A DNA stretch of 64,000 bases from Luteimonas terrae (GCF_004358165.1 NZ_SMTG01000002.1:1488001-1552000); one strand, 5' to 3'; numbered from the stretch's first letter, positions 1-10,600 are shown. A program made the numbers and translations. Notes: generated by a model not told the origin, from the letters alone.

Positions 1-3000
1 AAGCTGTTGTTGCCCACGCGCGCGCCACTGATCGTGGCGACGCCCACCGCCAGATCACGGGTTGCGATGTCGTCGAAGGCGCGAGACAGCTGGGCCTTCA
101 ACGTCAAAGGATTGGTCACCAAGAAATAGTTGTCCGGAACGCCATCACCATTCGAGTCCCACTGCGGATAGTTCGGCGCGCCGTACTTCGCCGCGTACCA
201 GAGCGGATTGTTCAGCGATATCGCACCCGAGCCGGTCGTCGAAGGCGTGAACGTACGCGTTTGGGTCAGCGGCAACTGCTGCCCGCACAGGCCTGTTGTG
301 ATGTTGCGACACTGGCCGGGGCCTTGGGTTGCGGAGGGCGTATTGAGTTCGTACGGGCGGAAAGAACCCGCACCGGAGTCAGCATCGCGCACATCCAGGT
401 ACACGCCGTCCTGCGTGGTGCCGCTGATCACGTAACCCATGTTCTGGTCGGCGCTACCGGCGGCGTACTCCGACGTCAGCGTGACCGTCACCGTGCCGCT
501 GGCCGTGGCCTGCACCTGGTAGCGGACGATTGCATCCATGTCGTAATCGTTGCCCTGCTCCGAATCCTCGTAATTGATACGGAACGTCGCGGAGGCACGC
601 CCCTGGTTGACCGTCGAATCAACTGGCTGTCCGGGCAGGTTGACAATGTTCTCGACGTAGAAATGAACGATGCTGTTGGTGGGCTTGCGCGCCCCTTGCC
701 CGAAGGTACCGCTGGCGGTTTTCGCGAACGGCACGATTGTGATATTGCGTCCACCTACGGGAAACTCGATGCGCGGCAGCGGCGAAGCGAGGGCGATTGA
801 ATACGTGCTGAGGTTCTGTAGGCCGCCGGCCGCATTGATGTCGTTGGTGCGACCGAACCGGGCCACGCTGGCCGCGAAATACGTGCCGTTCTTGGTCGGC
901 TCCTCAGGCGCAAGCCCGCGGATGTTGCCGAACGAAGTCGCAGTCTTCACGGTAGGCGCACCATCGGTCACACCCGCCGATTCGCCAATGAACACCTGAC
1001 GGGAGCCGCCAAACTCGGCGTCCCAGATGGCCTGACCTTCTGTCGCCGCGTTGAACCTGGCAATCGAGTCGGGGGTGACCCCACGATCGACCACCGCGCC
1101 CGCGAACGGGCTGCCCGGCAAGTCGCCGTCGTAACTGGGATTGATGTCGCTGATAACGGTCTGATAAGGCCGCGCACAAGATGGATAACCGCCGTTCTTG
1201 CGGTAAGGGTCCTGCCACGTTTCCGTGGTCAGGCCCATCGTGGTTTCTTCGGTGCCGCCTTGGCTGCTGCCACCGGTCGCGAAGCGGGGTGTCGCGGCGC
1301 CGGCGCCGGCGAAGTAGCGCATGCTCTCGTACATCATCTCCGCTATGGGATTGCCCCACATGCGGCACTGCCCGTTTCCGAGAGGCTGGCTTTCGTTCGG
1401 CGTGGGACAGTTGCCGTTGTTGTTACTCCAGCTCCAATTCGCGTCCGAGTCCAGGTTGTTGGTGACGCCGCCGTTGTAGCCGCCGCCGATCATCCGAAAC
1501 CTGTCGATGTTGCGCACGATGCCGTCCACATTATTCCGGAACGTCCCGTTCTGCGCATTGACTTCGTCCGCAAAGTTCGAAACGTTGCGCCGGAGTACGC
1601 CGCCCTCGAGATTGTTGCGCTGACTTCCGGTAATGAGGCCGAAATACATTTTCTGGTTTTCACCATACTCGTGCAGAATTCCAGTCGGCTTGTAGAAGGG
1701 GTTGGGACCACTTCCGTATGCCTTGCAGGTGTCGTCCCGCAGCGCAGGAGTACCGGGACAGGCCAAAACGCGCACGAGATAGTCGGTACGGGCACGCGCG
1801 CTAGCCGGTGTGTAGTAGAACAGCCCCCAGTTGTCGTCGCCGGCGGCTTCCTGGTGACGAAATGTGATGTTGTACTTTCCGGGCTGCAGAGTTCTCGAAA
1901 CACCCGCATGGCTCTCGAGCGAGCTGTCGCCACGGTTACTACCGTGGCCGCCGTACCAACCAAAGCGTTGGCCGTCTATCGACACATCGACCGCGTCGTC
2001 GCCGTCAATCGCAAACCTGTAAGTGCCGGCGGTCGTGATGACGATCTGCCCCGTGATCTGGGTCAGGTAATTGTCTTGGCCGCAACCGTTCGCACCCGCG
2101 AACGGATTGTTGTTACCCCCACTGGTGTCAATGTTGGCTATTGGTCCGCTGCCGCACCGATTGCCCAGCAACATGTTCCTCGTAAACAGCAGATCCATTT
2201 CAGTTTGATCCGCCGGACTACCGCTTCCAACGGTCCGCCTCCATGTCGTAATCGTAAGGTTCTCGAACATCGCGGGCGGCACGACGGACCAGTTCGCTGA
2301 GCCGGCGAGGCAGTTCACGCGACTATTGCTGGAATTAAAGCAGTTATTGCCGGCGACAGGCCCCTCGATCGACACCCAGTTCCAGATCCGGAAATCGCTA
2401 TTGGACATCACCCGCAGCATGGGCGCGCTGTTGTCGGTGAGCGTCGTGACTGCGAACAGGTGGTACTTGCCGACAGGCGGCACGGTCAGTGGGGCGTATC
2501 TCGAGATGTCGAACCCATCACGAGCAACGCTCTGGTACTCCTTACCCCAGCTGTGCCCGTCTTGGGGGAAAAAGGCACCTTGGAGAATCGTCTCGTTAGG
2601 AGAATCCGTTGCACGCAGACCGCCATAGAGCACGCGTCGCAGGGCATCCATGCGAGACGTGGTCAAGTAATTCAGGAAATCGCCGCTCCACAGGCCCGAG
2701 CATTGCTTGCCGGTCTCGGCCGTCGGCCCGCCAGTGGCTCTCGACTGGGGCACGAACTTGCCGTCACCCCCCGGATTCCGGTTGCCGTCCCATTGATAGC
2801 AGACGTTGGAATTGAAATAGCCGTAGTAGTCGATCTTGTAAGGCGAGCTGCCGTCGTCGGGCACCGGGTTTTTCAGCTGCCACCCCTTGTACCCCACGTC
2901 CAGAGTGCCGTCCCCGTCGAGATCGGACGCATCGTTGTAGGCCGGCATGTAGTTCTTGTGATCGCGAGCCATCACCAGCATGTTCAGCGGCGGCTGCGAA

Positions 3001-3149
3001 TCTTTCATATATAGCGGCGACTGCGCGACGATCGGCGGCGAAGAAAACAAATACGCGGGGTCCGACTTGACATCCGTGCTCCGCAACAGACCGATGGCAG
3101 CCACTACACCGACGACGAGTCCGACAGGAATCAGGATTCTGGATTTCAT
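1..3149 (-). CDS. pilY1: PilY1-like type IV pilus tip adhesin, C-terminus cut by window edge
   Basis: The minus frame is open from the ATG at 3149 to base 1, giving about 1049 codons, so the C-terminal beta-propeller region is missing. The N-terminus has a basic start and a hydrophobic stretch (ILIPVGLVVGVVAAIGLL). This is followed by PPLNMLVMARDHKNY and a calcium-loop-like DLDGDGTLDVGY, as seen in PilY1 proteins. A typical PilY1 segment YDGDLPGSPFAG lies near residue 680. Residues about 360-450 look like a PA14 domain: GTYRFAIDGDDAVDVSIDG, then SRTLQPGKYNITFRHQEAAG and DDNWGLFYY. The ATG lies 23 bp after pilX, in the minor-pilin operon. PilY1 is expected at the pilus tip or cell surface, promoting pilus assembly and adhesion. 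The PA14 insert is not typical of the family. Confidence 0.9.
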   Translation of the reverse strand, partial: MKSRILIPVGLVVGVVAAIGLLRSTDVKSDPAYLFSSPPIVAQSPLYMKDSQPPLNMLVMARDHKNYMPAYNDASDLDGDGTLDVGYKGWQLKNPVPDDGSSPYKIDYYGYFNSNVCYQWDGNRNPGGDGKFVPQSRATGGPTAETGKQCSGLWSGDFLNYLTTSRMDALRRVLYGGLRATDSPNETILQGAFFPQDGHSWGKEYQSVARDGFDISRYAPLTVPPVGKYHLFAVTTLTDNSAPMLRVMSNSDFRIWNWVSIEGPVAGNNCFNSSNSRVNCLAGSANWSVVPPAMFENLTITTWRRTVGSGSPADQTEMDLLFTRNMLLGNRCGSGPIANIDTSGGNNNPFAGANGCGQDNYLTQITGQIVITTAGTYRFAIDGDDAVDVSIDGQRFGWYGGHGSNRGDSSLESHAGVSRTLQPGKYNITFRHQEAAGDDNWGLFYYTPASARARTDYLVRVLACPGTPALRDDTCKAYGSGPNPFYKPTGILHEYGENQKMYFGLITGSQRNNLEGGVLRRNVSNFADEVNAQNGTFRNNVDGIVRNIDRFRMIGGGYNGGVTNNLDSDANWSWSNNNGNCPTPNESQPLGNGQCRMWGNPIAEMMYESMRYFAGAGAATPRFATGGSSQGGTEETTMGLTTETWQDPYRKNGGYPSCARPYQTVISDINPSYDGDLPGSPFAGAVVDRGVTPDSIARFNAATEGQAIWDAEFGGSRQVFIGESAGVTDGAPTVKTATSFGNIRGLAPEEPTKNGTYFAASVARFGRTNDINAAGGLQNLSTYSIALASPLPRIEFPVGGRNITIVPFAKTASGTFGQGARKPTNSIVHFYVENIVNLPGQPVDSTVNQGRASATFRINYEDSEQGNDYDMDAIVRYQVQATASGTVTVTLTSEYAAGSADQNMGYVISGTTQDGVYLDVRDADSGAGSFRPYELNTPSATQGPGQCRNITTGLCGQQLPLTQTRTFTPSTTGSGAISLNNPLWYAAKYGAPNYPQWDSNGDGVPDNYFLVTNPLTLKAQLSRAFDDIATRDLAVGVATISGARVGNNS

Positions 3150-3172
3150 ACGGGCAGTCTCAGTCGCGCAAA

Positions 3173-3646
3173 TCAGGGGATGTAGACGGTGTCGACCACC
3201 GACTCAGAAGTTGCCAATGTGTCGCGGTCACGCGAGAACGCGGTGACCTGGAAAATCTGATCGGTGCGTTCCGATTCGTCTGCCGGAACGTCAATCGCGC
3301 CCCAGGCGAAACACAGATCCATCCTTCGCACGTGGGGCGTTGAACCGCTGTAAGCGTCCGGATCAAACGCCTGCGTGCAATTGCGTGGCGGAATGTCCGT
3401 GGCGACGGTTTCGCCAGCCAACGCGCTGACCTTGAGCCCCGCCTCGCGCGCACGCGCGCTGCCTTCAGCACGCTGGAAAGCGAGATTGGTCGCTTGATAA
3501 TTGGCGGACATCCGCTCCTGCAGGCTGGCGACCTGCATCGCGACGATTCCGATCAAGGCCAAAAGAATCAGCATGATCAGGGCGACGTACAGCACGGCGC
3601 CGGACTGGCCGGCCGGATGCGAATGGAGGGACGAAACGGGTTTCAT
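3173..3646 (-). CDS. pilX: Type IV pilus assembly protein PilX (minor pilin)
   Basis: 157 aa. The N-terminus QSGAVLYVALIMLILLALIG is the hydrophobic helix of PilX-type minor pilins. It is followed by QVASLQERMSANYQATNLAF, the conserved amphipathic extension. PilX lacks the classical GFTLIE prepilin signature but shares the membrane helix. It forms the pilus initiation complex with PilV, PilW, FimT and PilY1. It sits between pilW (3 bp away) and pilY1, so co-translation is likely. The C-terminus TVYIP is near the usual length for the family. Confidence 0.92.
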   Translation of the reverse strand: MKPVSSLHSHPAGQSGAVLYVALIMLILLALIGIVAMQVASLQERMSANYQATNLAFQRAEGSARAREAGLKVSALAGETVATDIPPRNCTQAFDPDAYSGSTPHVRRMDLCFAWGAIDVPADESERTDQIFQVTAFSRDRDTLATSESVVDTVYIP

Positions 3647-3649
3647 GGC

Positions 3650-4870
3650 TCAGTTTCCGAAGAGACGGTTGCGGAAGGCGACACTGTCTTCGTAGACGGC
3701 GCGGTATCGGCGATCATCCGGCGGCGTGATCTGCACGCCAAGCACCGACAGTTGCGTCACGGTCGCCACACGCTGCTGGGCTGCGGCGGAATCGGTGCTG
3801 CGCACCACGATGCCCAACTCCACGGCCGCCACCCGCCGCCATGCGGTGACCAGGTCGGTAGCAGGTTGCACAGCGTCAGCTGTCTGGTAGCTGCCCACGT
3901 TCCCGGTCGGCCGGGTGTCCGATGCGGTGCGGCTGTCCTGACCATAGCGGAAGTGCAAAGATTCAACGCCCTCGACGAGCTCTTCGTTCTGAGAGGTCAG
4001 TGCCGCGCCGGGCGCAGCGTTGAAACGCAGTCGATACAGCGAAGGGGTGCCGTTCCCGTTACGTCCCACGTAGTACACAACGCTTTCAGCCCGGTAGACG
4101 CGCGCCTGGCCGCGGACAAAGGATTCGTTGCCACTCAGGGTGACCTTGTTCTCGTTGCCGACTCCGACGCTGAGCACATTGCCGGCAAAGCTTGTCGCTT
4201 GGAATACCGCAGCGTTCATGCAATCGGAGATACCGAACAAACCTGGGCTGGCGACACCATCGGTGAGTCGATTCAGCTGTGTATTTGTGACACTGATCGT
4301 GACCGGAGACGCTGCCGGATTGAATGACTCCATCTGCGCGCCGGTCGGCGCGAAATAACGCAGCACGACGATGTCGCTTCCGACGACAGGATTGTTCAGC
4401 CTTCCGAACAGGTCCGTGTCGGGCGCAGGCGCCCAAGCATCCCGGCCCGGCGCGGTGGCCGGCGTTGCTGCAAGTGTGAAGCCGCCGGACGTCGGCACCT
4501 TGTACTCGTAGCCTTCGATGCCGATGTCGAACCGCAATGCTCGATTGGCTGTGCCGGCGCCAGGTGTCGTCTCGAATGTGGAGGCCAAGGCCAATCGCGT
4601 GCCCGATGTATTTTCGGGCAGGAACCGGGCCTGGTCGTTCACGCATCCCAGATGCCCCGCCATCCGCAGATCGCGCTGCAGAAAGTCCATGGCGAACCGC
4701 GCGTTCTCCTGGCTACGCGCCAGCCCCGTAGACAGCTGGTAGGACACTCTGGAAGCTGAGAAAACCTGGATGAGCCCGAGTAACAGGAGCGATCCGATCA
4801 ACAGCGCCACCATGATCTCGATGAGCGACAGGCCCCGCTGCGATGCGGGCAATGGTGGTTTCACCGTCAC
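3650..4870 (-). CDS. pilW: Type IV pilus minor pilin PilW
   Basis: 406 aa. The class III prepilin cleavage motif RGLSLIEIMVALLIGSLLLL starts near residue 12, with cleavage expected after Gly and Glu at +5. ENARFAMDFLQRDLRMAGHL is the hallmark of PilW. The start ATG overlaps the pilV stop by four bases (ATGA), which fixes the start and implies translational coupling. PilW belongs to the inner-membrane and pilus-tip initiation complex. The length is typical for xanthomonad PilW. Confidence 0.94.
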   Translation of the reverse strand: MTVKPPLPASQRGLSLIEIMVALLIGSLLLLGLIQVFSASRVSYQLSTGLARSQENARFAMDFLQRDLRMAGHLGCVNDQARFLPENTSGTRLALASTFETTPGAGTANRALRFDIGIEGYEYKVPTSGGFTLAATPATAPGRDAWAPAPDTDLFGRLNNPVVGSDIVVLRYFAPTGAQMESFNPAASPVTISVTNTQLNRLTDGVASPGLFGISDCMNAAVFQATSFAGNVLSVGVGNENKVTLSGNESFVRGQARVYRAESVVYYVGRNGNGTPSLYRLRFNAAPGAALTSQNEELVEGVESLHFRYGQDSRTASDTRPTGNVGSYQTADAVQPATDLVTAWRRVAAVELGIVVRSTDSAAAQQRVATVTQLSVLGVQITPPDDRRYRAVYEDSVAFRNRLFGN

Positions 4871-5361
4871 AGAACCGTCTCCATGACCACTTTACCTGGG
4901 CCGTCCGTCGAAACGTCGTTGATGAGCGAATCGTCCCACGAGACCGTAACTTTCACGCGCGGCGCATTGGTCACATCTACCGCCGCGGTGGCCGATGCAC
5001 CGAGAATTTCCTTCACCTCACACTTCCATCGAGCGAGGTTGGCAGCCGGTGTCGCCTGCGACACCCGCGTGCACCCGGCTAGCGGCACGGTGACGGAAGC
5101 AAAGTCTTCGGTAGCGACGCTGTAAGCCGAAAGTTCGGACCGGTTGAGCCGAATGGTGTCCAGCATTTGACCCGCCAATGTGACGGCCTGTGTCCTTTGC
5201 TGCGAACTCACCGTGTACCGGAGATTCATGGTTTGCAAAAGCGCCAGACCCAGCAGCCCCACCGCCAGGACTACCAGCGCTATCAATACTTCGATCAGCG
5301 AAAAACCTCCCGCTGCCGACCCGCGACGACCGACAGCGCGGCAACGACGACGACCGGTCAT
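4867..5361 (-). CDS. pilV: Type IV pilus modification protein PilV (minor pilin)
   Basis: 164 aa. The prepilin motif GGFSLIEVLIALVVLAVGLL lies at about residues 18-37, with the +5 Glu present. The following LALLQTMNLRYTVSSQQRTQ is typical of PilV. The basic leader is long (about 18 aa, MTGRRRCRAVG...). The start overlaps the fimT stop by one base (TGATG) and the end overlaps pilW by four, so the gene is inside a tightly packed operon. PilV is a minor pilin that joins the tip complex with PilW, PilX and PilY1. Confidence 0.92.
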   Translation of the reverse strand: MTGRRRCRAVGRRGSAAGGFSLIEVLIALVVLAVGLLGLALLQTMNLRYTVSSQQRTQAVTLAGQMLDTIRLNRSELSAYSVATEDFASVTVPLAGCTRVSQATPAANLARWKCEVKEILGASATAAVDVTNAPRVKVTVSWDDSLINDVSTDGPGKVVMETVL

Positions 5362-5918
5362 CAGCAGTTACTCCTCGACAAGACGATTTGGCCCGACGGA
5401 TTCAGGGTGAACGTGCGCACCAAGTCCTGCCCGGAAGGACAGTCGTTCGGACGCATCACAATGGTGCGCCCGGCCACAGGCGCGGCGGTTGCGCGCCCCC
5501 GGCTGTCGAAGACGACACGATTGGCGAGTGCGCCGGTGGCCGAACTGGCAGAAGCAGTCAGCGATAGCCCAGGCTTGGCATCGATCACGCGGACCAGGGC
5601 GTCCGACGACGCGTCGTAATCGGGCGTCGCCACATCACCGTTGGTCCACACCAGCAGACCGTTGCTCCAGTCCAACCCGTTGACACACCCGGTCCCGGCT
5701 GCATTGGCGCCGCATACGCCTGCGCTGCGCGTGCTGCGGATGGCTTCCGCACGCGCCAGTGCGAGGGCGCCGGTGACCTCGTTCGACATGCCGGCCAGCC
5801 GGTTGGAGCGGATCACGCTGCGGAAGCTCGGAAACGCGATCGCAGCAAGGATGGCCACGATTGCGATCGTGACCATCAGCTCGACCAACGTGAAACCCCT
5901 TGTGCGCATGCGTCGCAT
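5361..5918 (-). CDS. fimT: GspH/FimT family minor pseudopilin
   Basis: The prepilin motif TRGFTLVELMVTIAIVAILA with +5 Glu is followed by the AIAFPSFRSVIRSNRLAG segment typical of FimT/GspH. The reading frame stays open upstream to 6161, but that part is Pro/Arg-rich and not pilin-like. I place the start at the ATG at 5918, about 7 bases after GGGG; a second ATG at 5909 is also possible. This gives 185 aa. It is the first gene of the cluster fimT-pilV-pilW-pilX-pilY1, so the operon promoter should lie in 5919-6120. I did not find a clear -35/-10 there. Confidence 0.9.
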   Translation of the reverse strand: MRRMRTRGFTLVELMVTIAIVAILAAIAFPSFRSVIRSNRLAGMSNEVTGALALARAEAIRSTRSAGVCGANAAGTGCVNGLDWSNGLLVWTNGDVATPDYDASSDALVRVIDAKPGLSLTASASSATGALANRVVFDSRGRATAAPVAGRTIVMRPNDCPSGQDLVRTFTLNPSGQIVLSRSNC

Positions 5919-6075
5919 GCCGTTCCCCAGGACACCGGCCACGATGGCCCACGGCGAGTCTAGAGCTGGCCGGCACCCGTGCAAGTGCCGACGGATGGGC
6001 GGTGGGGGCGGCGCGATGAGCGGTCGGGGCCTTGAGCGAGACTGGCAGGGATGCAGCCTATCAGCCGGTAGGCCC

Positions 6076-6109
6076 GATGGGTTTCGCTTCGCTCTCCCCC
6101 ATCCTGCGG
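6076..6109. repeat. Dispersed REP-like intergenic element, single copy
   Basis: The stretch GATGGGTTTCGCTTCGCTC followed by CCCCATCCTGCG closely matches the elements at 57529-57560 and, inverted, 57431-57460. It lies in the 202-bp spacer between fimT and ppnN, where I see no gene. This resembles the short GC-rich repeats scattered in xanthomonad intergenic DNA. Copy number elsewhere is unknown. Confidence 0.55.
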
Positions 6110-6120
6110 CGGCTTCGCCG

Positions 6121-7509
6121 TCAGGCCACCACCTCGTAACAGGGCTTGTAGTCTCCAGCAATCTTCATCCGCCGCTGCTCGACGAAGGCCCGCAGCAGGC
6201 CGTCGAGGGACTGCATGATGTCGCGGTCGCCGTTGATCCGGAACGGGCCGAATTCCTCGACGCGACGCAGGCCGTCCTCCTTCACGTTGCCGGCCACGAT
6301 GCCGGAGAACGCGCGGCGCAGGTCGGCGGCCAGTTCGTGCGGCTTGCGACCATGGTGCAGATCCAACGCGGCCATGGCCTCGTGGGTCGGAACGAACGGC
6401 TGCTGCAGGTCAAGCGGGATCGAGAGCGACCAGTTGAAGTAGAACGAGTCCTTGTGCGCGACCCGGTACTCCTTGACCTTGCGGATGCCGGCCGACATGC
6501 GGCGGGCCACCTGCTCGGGGTCTGCGACGATGATCTCGTAGCGCGAGGCGGCCTCGTCGCCCAGGGTCAACCGGATGAACTGGTCGATCTGCTCGAAGTA
6601 CGGCGCCGACGCGGTCGGGCCGGTGAGGATGAAGGGGAACGGGATGTCGCGGTTCTCTTCCTGCAGCAGCAGGCCCAGCAGGTAGAGGATCTCCTCGGCC
6701 GTGCCGACGCCGCCAGGGAACACGATGATGCCGTGCCCCAGGCGCACGAACGATTCAAGGCGCTTCTCGATGTCCGGCATGATCACCAGCTGGTTGACGA
6801 TCGGATTCGGCGACTCGGCCGCGATGATGCCCGGCTCGGTGATGCCGATGTAGCGCGCAGGGTACTGGCGCTGCTTGGCATGGGCGACGTTGGCGCCCTT
6901 CATCGGGCCCTTCATCGCACCCGGCCCGCAGCCGGTGCAGATGTCCATGCCACGCAAGCCCAGCTCGTAGCCGACCAGCTTGGTGTAGTCGTACTCGACG
7001 CGGTTGATCGAGTGGCCGCCCCAGCAGACCACCATGTTCGGATCGCCCGGCTGCAGCAGGCGCGCGTTGCGCAGCAGGCCGAACACCGCGTTGGTGATGC
7101 CGGGTGACGTCTCGAGATCGGTCGCGTATTCGGGACCCAGTTCGATCGCGGTGTATGCGAGATCGCGCACGACCGCGAACAGCAGTTCCGCGACGCCGCG
7201 GATGATCTGGCCGTCGACGAAGGCCATGGCAGGCGCATTCGCCAGCTCGATGCGAATGCCGCGGTCCTGCTGCAGCACCTGGATGTCGAAATCGGGATAC
7301 AGCTCCTGCGCGGCACGCGGATCGTCCGACGCACTGCCGCTGGTCAGCACCGCCAGCGCGCAGCGGCGCAGCAGGTCGTGCATGCCGCCGCTGGAGGCGT
7401 CCTTGAGGCGGGCGACTTCGTCGCGCGACAGCACATCCAGTCCGCCACGCGGGTACACATAGGCATTCACGGTGGGCAGCGCCGTCGCCGCCCCGGTTTC
7501 GTTGCTCAT
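6121..7509 (-). CDS. ppnN: Pyrimidine/purine nucleotide 5'-monophosphate nucleosidase PpnN (LOG family)
   Basis: 462 aa, close to E. coli PpnN/YgdH (454 aa). It carries the LOG-family signature PGGVGTAEE near residue 263, with the upstream CWGGHSIN and TGCGPGAMKGPMKGA nucleotide-binding segments. The N- and C-terminal extensions are typical of PpnN rather than short LOG proteins. The enzyme cleaves the N-glycosidic bond of nucleoside monophosphates, giving base and ribose-5-phosphate. In E. coli it is stimulated by (p)ppGpp. It is monocistronic here, transcribed away from the TonB receptor's terminator. The start at 7509 gives MSNETG; the ribosome-binding site is weak. Confidence 0.9.
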   Translation of the reverse strand: MSNETGAATALPTVNAYVYPRGGLDVLSRDEVARLKDASSGGMHDLLRRCALAVLTSGSASDDPRAAQELYPDFDIQVLQQDRGIRIELANAPAMAFVDGQIIRGVAELLFAVVRDLAYTAIELGPEYATDLETSPGITNAVFGLLRNARLLQPGDPNMVVCWGGHSINRVEYDYTKLVGYELGLRGMDICTGCGPGAMKGPMKGANVAHAKQRQYPARYIGITEPGIIAAESPNPIVNQLVIMPDIEKRLESFVRLGHGIIVFPGGVGTAEEILYLLGLLLQEENRDIPFPFILTGPTASAPYFEQIDQFIRLTLGDEAASRYEIIVADPEQVARRMSAGIRKVKEYRVAHKDSFYFNWSLSIPLDLQQPFVPTHEAMAALDLHHGRKPHELAADLRRAFSGIVAGNVKEDGLRRVEEFGPFRINGDRDIMQSLDGLLRAFVEQRRMKIAGDYKPCYEVVA

Positions 7510-7560
7510 TCTGCTTCGCTTCTTCTACGGGTGCGGCACTGTAGCGCAGGAGCGCGCGCA

Positions 7561-7592
7561 TAAGAAAACGGCCGGGTTTCCCCGGCCGTTTC
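7561..7592 (-). terminator. Rho-independent terminator after the Oar-like receptor
   Basis: An 11-bp perfect stem (AAACGGCCGGG / CCCGGCCGTTT, 7566-7576 with 7581-7591) has a 4-base loop. On the minus strand it is followed by TTTTCTTA. It lies 26 bp past the receptor stop at 7618 and upstream of ppnN, so it separates the two genes. T residues on the other side make it possibly bidirectional. Confidence 0.85.
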
Positions 7593-7617
7593 CTACCTCA
7601 TTACGACAGTGCGTCGA

Positions 7618-10600
7618 TCAGAAGTCGTAACGCAGACCCACCTGCACCGACCACTGCGAGATGCCGTTGGTGTTGCTGTCGGAATCGGTCGGCACCGCCA
7701 GGTTGCCCGGCTGGCCGAACGAGGTGCCGCTGCGGTAACCGTACACATACTTGCCGGTCGCGCGGTCGATACCGACCAGCGTAGCGGCCGCCTGGTTACC
7801 GTTGAAGCCCCAGTCGAGGATGTGGCCCCAGTCGTTGTTGATCAGGTTGCCAACGTTCTGGACGTCGATCCAGACCTTCGACTTGTGACCCTTCATGAAG
7901 CCCGGCAGCTCCTGGCTGATGCGCACGTCGAACGTGTTGACCCAGCCGGCGCGGAAGGCGTTCTCAGGCGCGTAGGTGCCCTTGTACTTCGACAGGTCTT
8001 CCTGCGTGGCCAGCCACTCGAAGAAGGCTTTTTCCATGGCCGGGTTGGCAGTAAAAGTACCAGCGTTGTTGACGGTACCGAACAGCACGTCACCCGGGCC
8101 CGACGGCACGTAGAACAGATCATTGAAGGTGCGGCCGTCGCCGTTGGCGTCACCCGAGAAGATGTAGCTGTACGGACGACCGCTGCGGCCTTCGTAAAAC
8201 AGACCGACCTGGGTCTTGTAGTCGCCGAAGAACGCGTGCTCCCAATTGATCGCGCCGGAGAACCGGTCGCGGATCTCGTAGCGCGCACGATGCAGGGCTT
8301 CGTCATTGGTGGTGAAGTTGTACTGGCTACCGAAACCCGAACTAGCGGTCGAACTGGTCAGCGAACCGACCTCCTTAGTGTCGGTGTAGGTGTAGCCGAG
8401 GCTCCAGGACCAGTCGCTGTCCGGCGTCCACGGCTTGGCCAGCGACAGGGTCATCTGGCGGCTGCGGCCCTTATCGGTGTTGCGCAGCAGATACACATCA
8501 CCGAAGTAAGCATTGCGGCCGAAACGGTTGTTCGAGGCATTGCTGAAGTTATAGATGCTGGGGTTCCAGAACAAACGCCGTCCATCATAGCCCTCGAAAC
8601 CGGGACCGATGTTCAAGCTATTGTAGAAGAGCGCGTTCTTGGTCTCGGTCACGAGCAACTCGGCCGATGCCACGATGCCCCACCACGGCGTTTCCTTGTC
8701 GAACGCCAGATTCGCCTTCCAGACCGACGGCAGCTCGAAATCTTTGTCGATCGCGTTTACCGACCGCTCCGCGGAGCCGGCGCCCGGGATGCTCGGATTG
8801 AAACCATCCGGGCTGAAGGGAACGCCCTGCCAGTCGGTGACATTGGTATACCGGGTGTAGTTCATCCCGGTGCTCTGGAACGCGTTGCTCACCCAGACGG
8901 TCGGAGAGTCACCCTGGAACAGACCAACGCCGCCGCGCAGCTGCGTCTGGCGCTCGGTATCGAAGGTGTAGTTGAAGCCGAAGCGCGGCTGGATGATGAA
9001 ATCACCGGAGTAGGTGAAGGAATTGTCGATTCCGAAGCCACCCGTATGGCCCGCGCCGCACTGCGCGACATTGGCGGCGCCCGGCGCCGCGGCGAAGCAG
9101 GCGTTGTACGGCGGATCGATATCGGTGCTCGGGCGATCGCCGCGGACGCCGAAGGTCAGCGTCAGGTTCGGAGTGGCATACCAGGTGTCCTGGATGAAGA
9201 AGCCCAGGTTGCGGTTGCTGAAGACCGCAGGAATGGCATTGGGATCCAGCGGATTGGTGCTGAGGTCGTACCGGAAGTACTGGCCGCGCTCGAGATTGCC
9301 GAAGTCAGCCACACCGTTTGCGCCACGCGGCACGAAGAAGCTGTAGTTGCCCCAAGCGTCCTGCAGGAACTGGTTGTAGATCTCGTTGTCGGCGTATTCG
9401 AAACCGAACTTGACGTCATGATCGCCAAGCGTCCACGTGGCGGAACCAAAGTAGTTCCAGGTTTCGGTGAGCAGCTGGTTGCCCATCGAGCTGCGCTCGG
9501 TGCCGAAGCGGATGAAATCGCCCGCGGTGGGCTGGCTGCCCGGCACACCATTGTCGAAATAGACGGTGACCAGCGGCGCATTGGTCGGGGTCTGGCGGAT
9601 GGCCGAGTAGTCGCGGTAGGAGACCTTGAACTCGGTCGAGAAGTTGTCCGACCAGTCGCTGAAGACCTGGCCCACGTAGCTCTCGACGGTCTTGGCGTGG
9701 TTGAACCACGACGAGCTCAGCACCAGCGCGGAGGCGCTGTTGCCGTCGGCGCGCAGGCGGTTCTGCTCGAGCTTGCTGTAGCGGATGTTCGCGCGGTGGT
9801 TGTCGTTGATGTTCCAGTCGATCTTGACCGCGTATTCCTCGAGGTCGGTGTTGCCGGTCGCGCCCTCGTACCAGCCCGGATCGAAACCGAGGCTGTTGCG
9901 TGCGATGTCGACGACGCGCTGCAGGTCGGCGGCATTGAAGTCGGCCGTCGAATTGAACAGCGGTGTGCTGCTCAGGTCCGGACCCGGCTTGGAACGCTCG
10001 AACTTCTCGTAGTTGGCGAAGAAGAACAGACGGTCCTTGATGATCGGACCACCGACGGTGAAGCCGTAGGTCTCTTCCTTGTCGTACTCGGTGAACGGAG
10101 CGCGGGTCAGCGGGTGCGAACCGAACCAGTCGCCGTCACGCATGTAGCCGTAGACCGAGCCGTGGACTTCGTTGGTACCCGACTTGGTGACGGCGTTGAT
10201 GTTCGCACCGGCGGCGCCGGCGATGGTCACGTCGTAGCTCGACAGGTCGATGTCGAGCGCTTCGATCGCTTCCATCGAGACCGGCTGGCGCTGGGTCGGC
10301 ATGTTGTTGCCTTCCAGGCCGAAGGTGTCGCTGGCCGACACGCCGTCGATGGTGATCTTGTTGAAGCGCGGGTTCTGGCCGCCGGCGCTGATGCTGCCCG
10401 AGGCGCGATCGGTGAAGGCCACGCGCGGGTCGAGGCGCATGTAGTCCTGGATGTTGCCGCCCATCGAAGGCAGCGATTCGATCGTGCGCTGGTTAACCGC
10501 CGTGCCCGAGCCCATCTTGGTGGTGCTGAAGACTTCCGAGCCGCCGACCGCGGTCGCGGTCACGGTGGCGAGCGTGGTCATGTCGCCGGTCAGGGCGGCA

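Noticed and set aside
1490-1963. A frameshift in pilY1, because no closed frame spans 1-3149
   Set aside because: The minus frame from the ATG at 3149 reads without a stop to base 1 in the stretches I translated. It simply has no stop inside the window.
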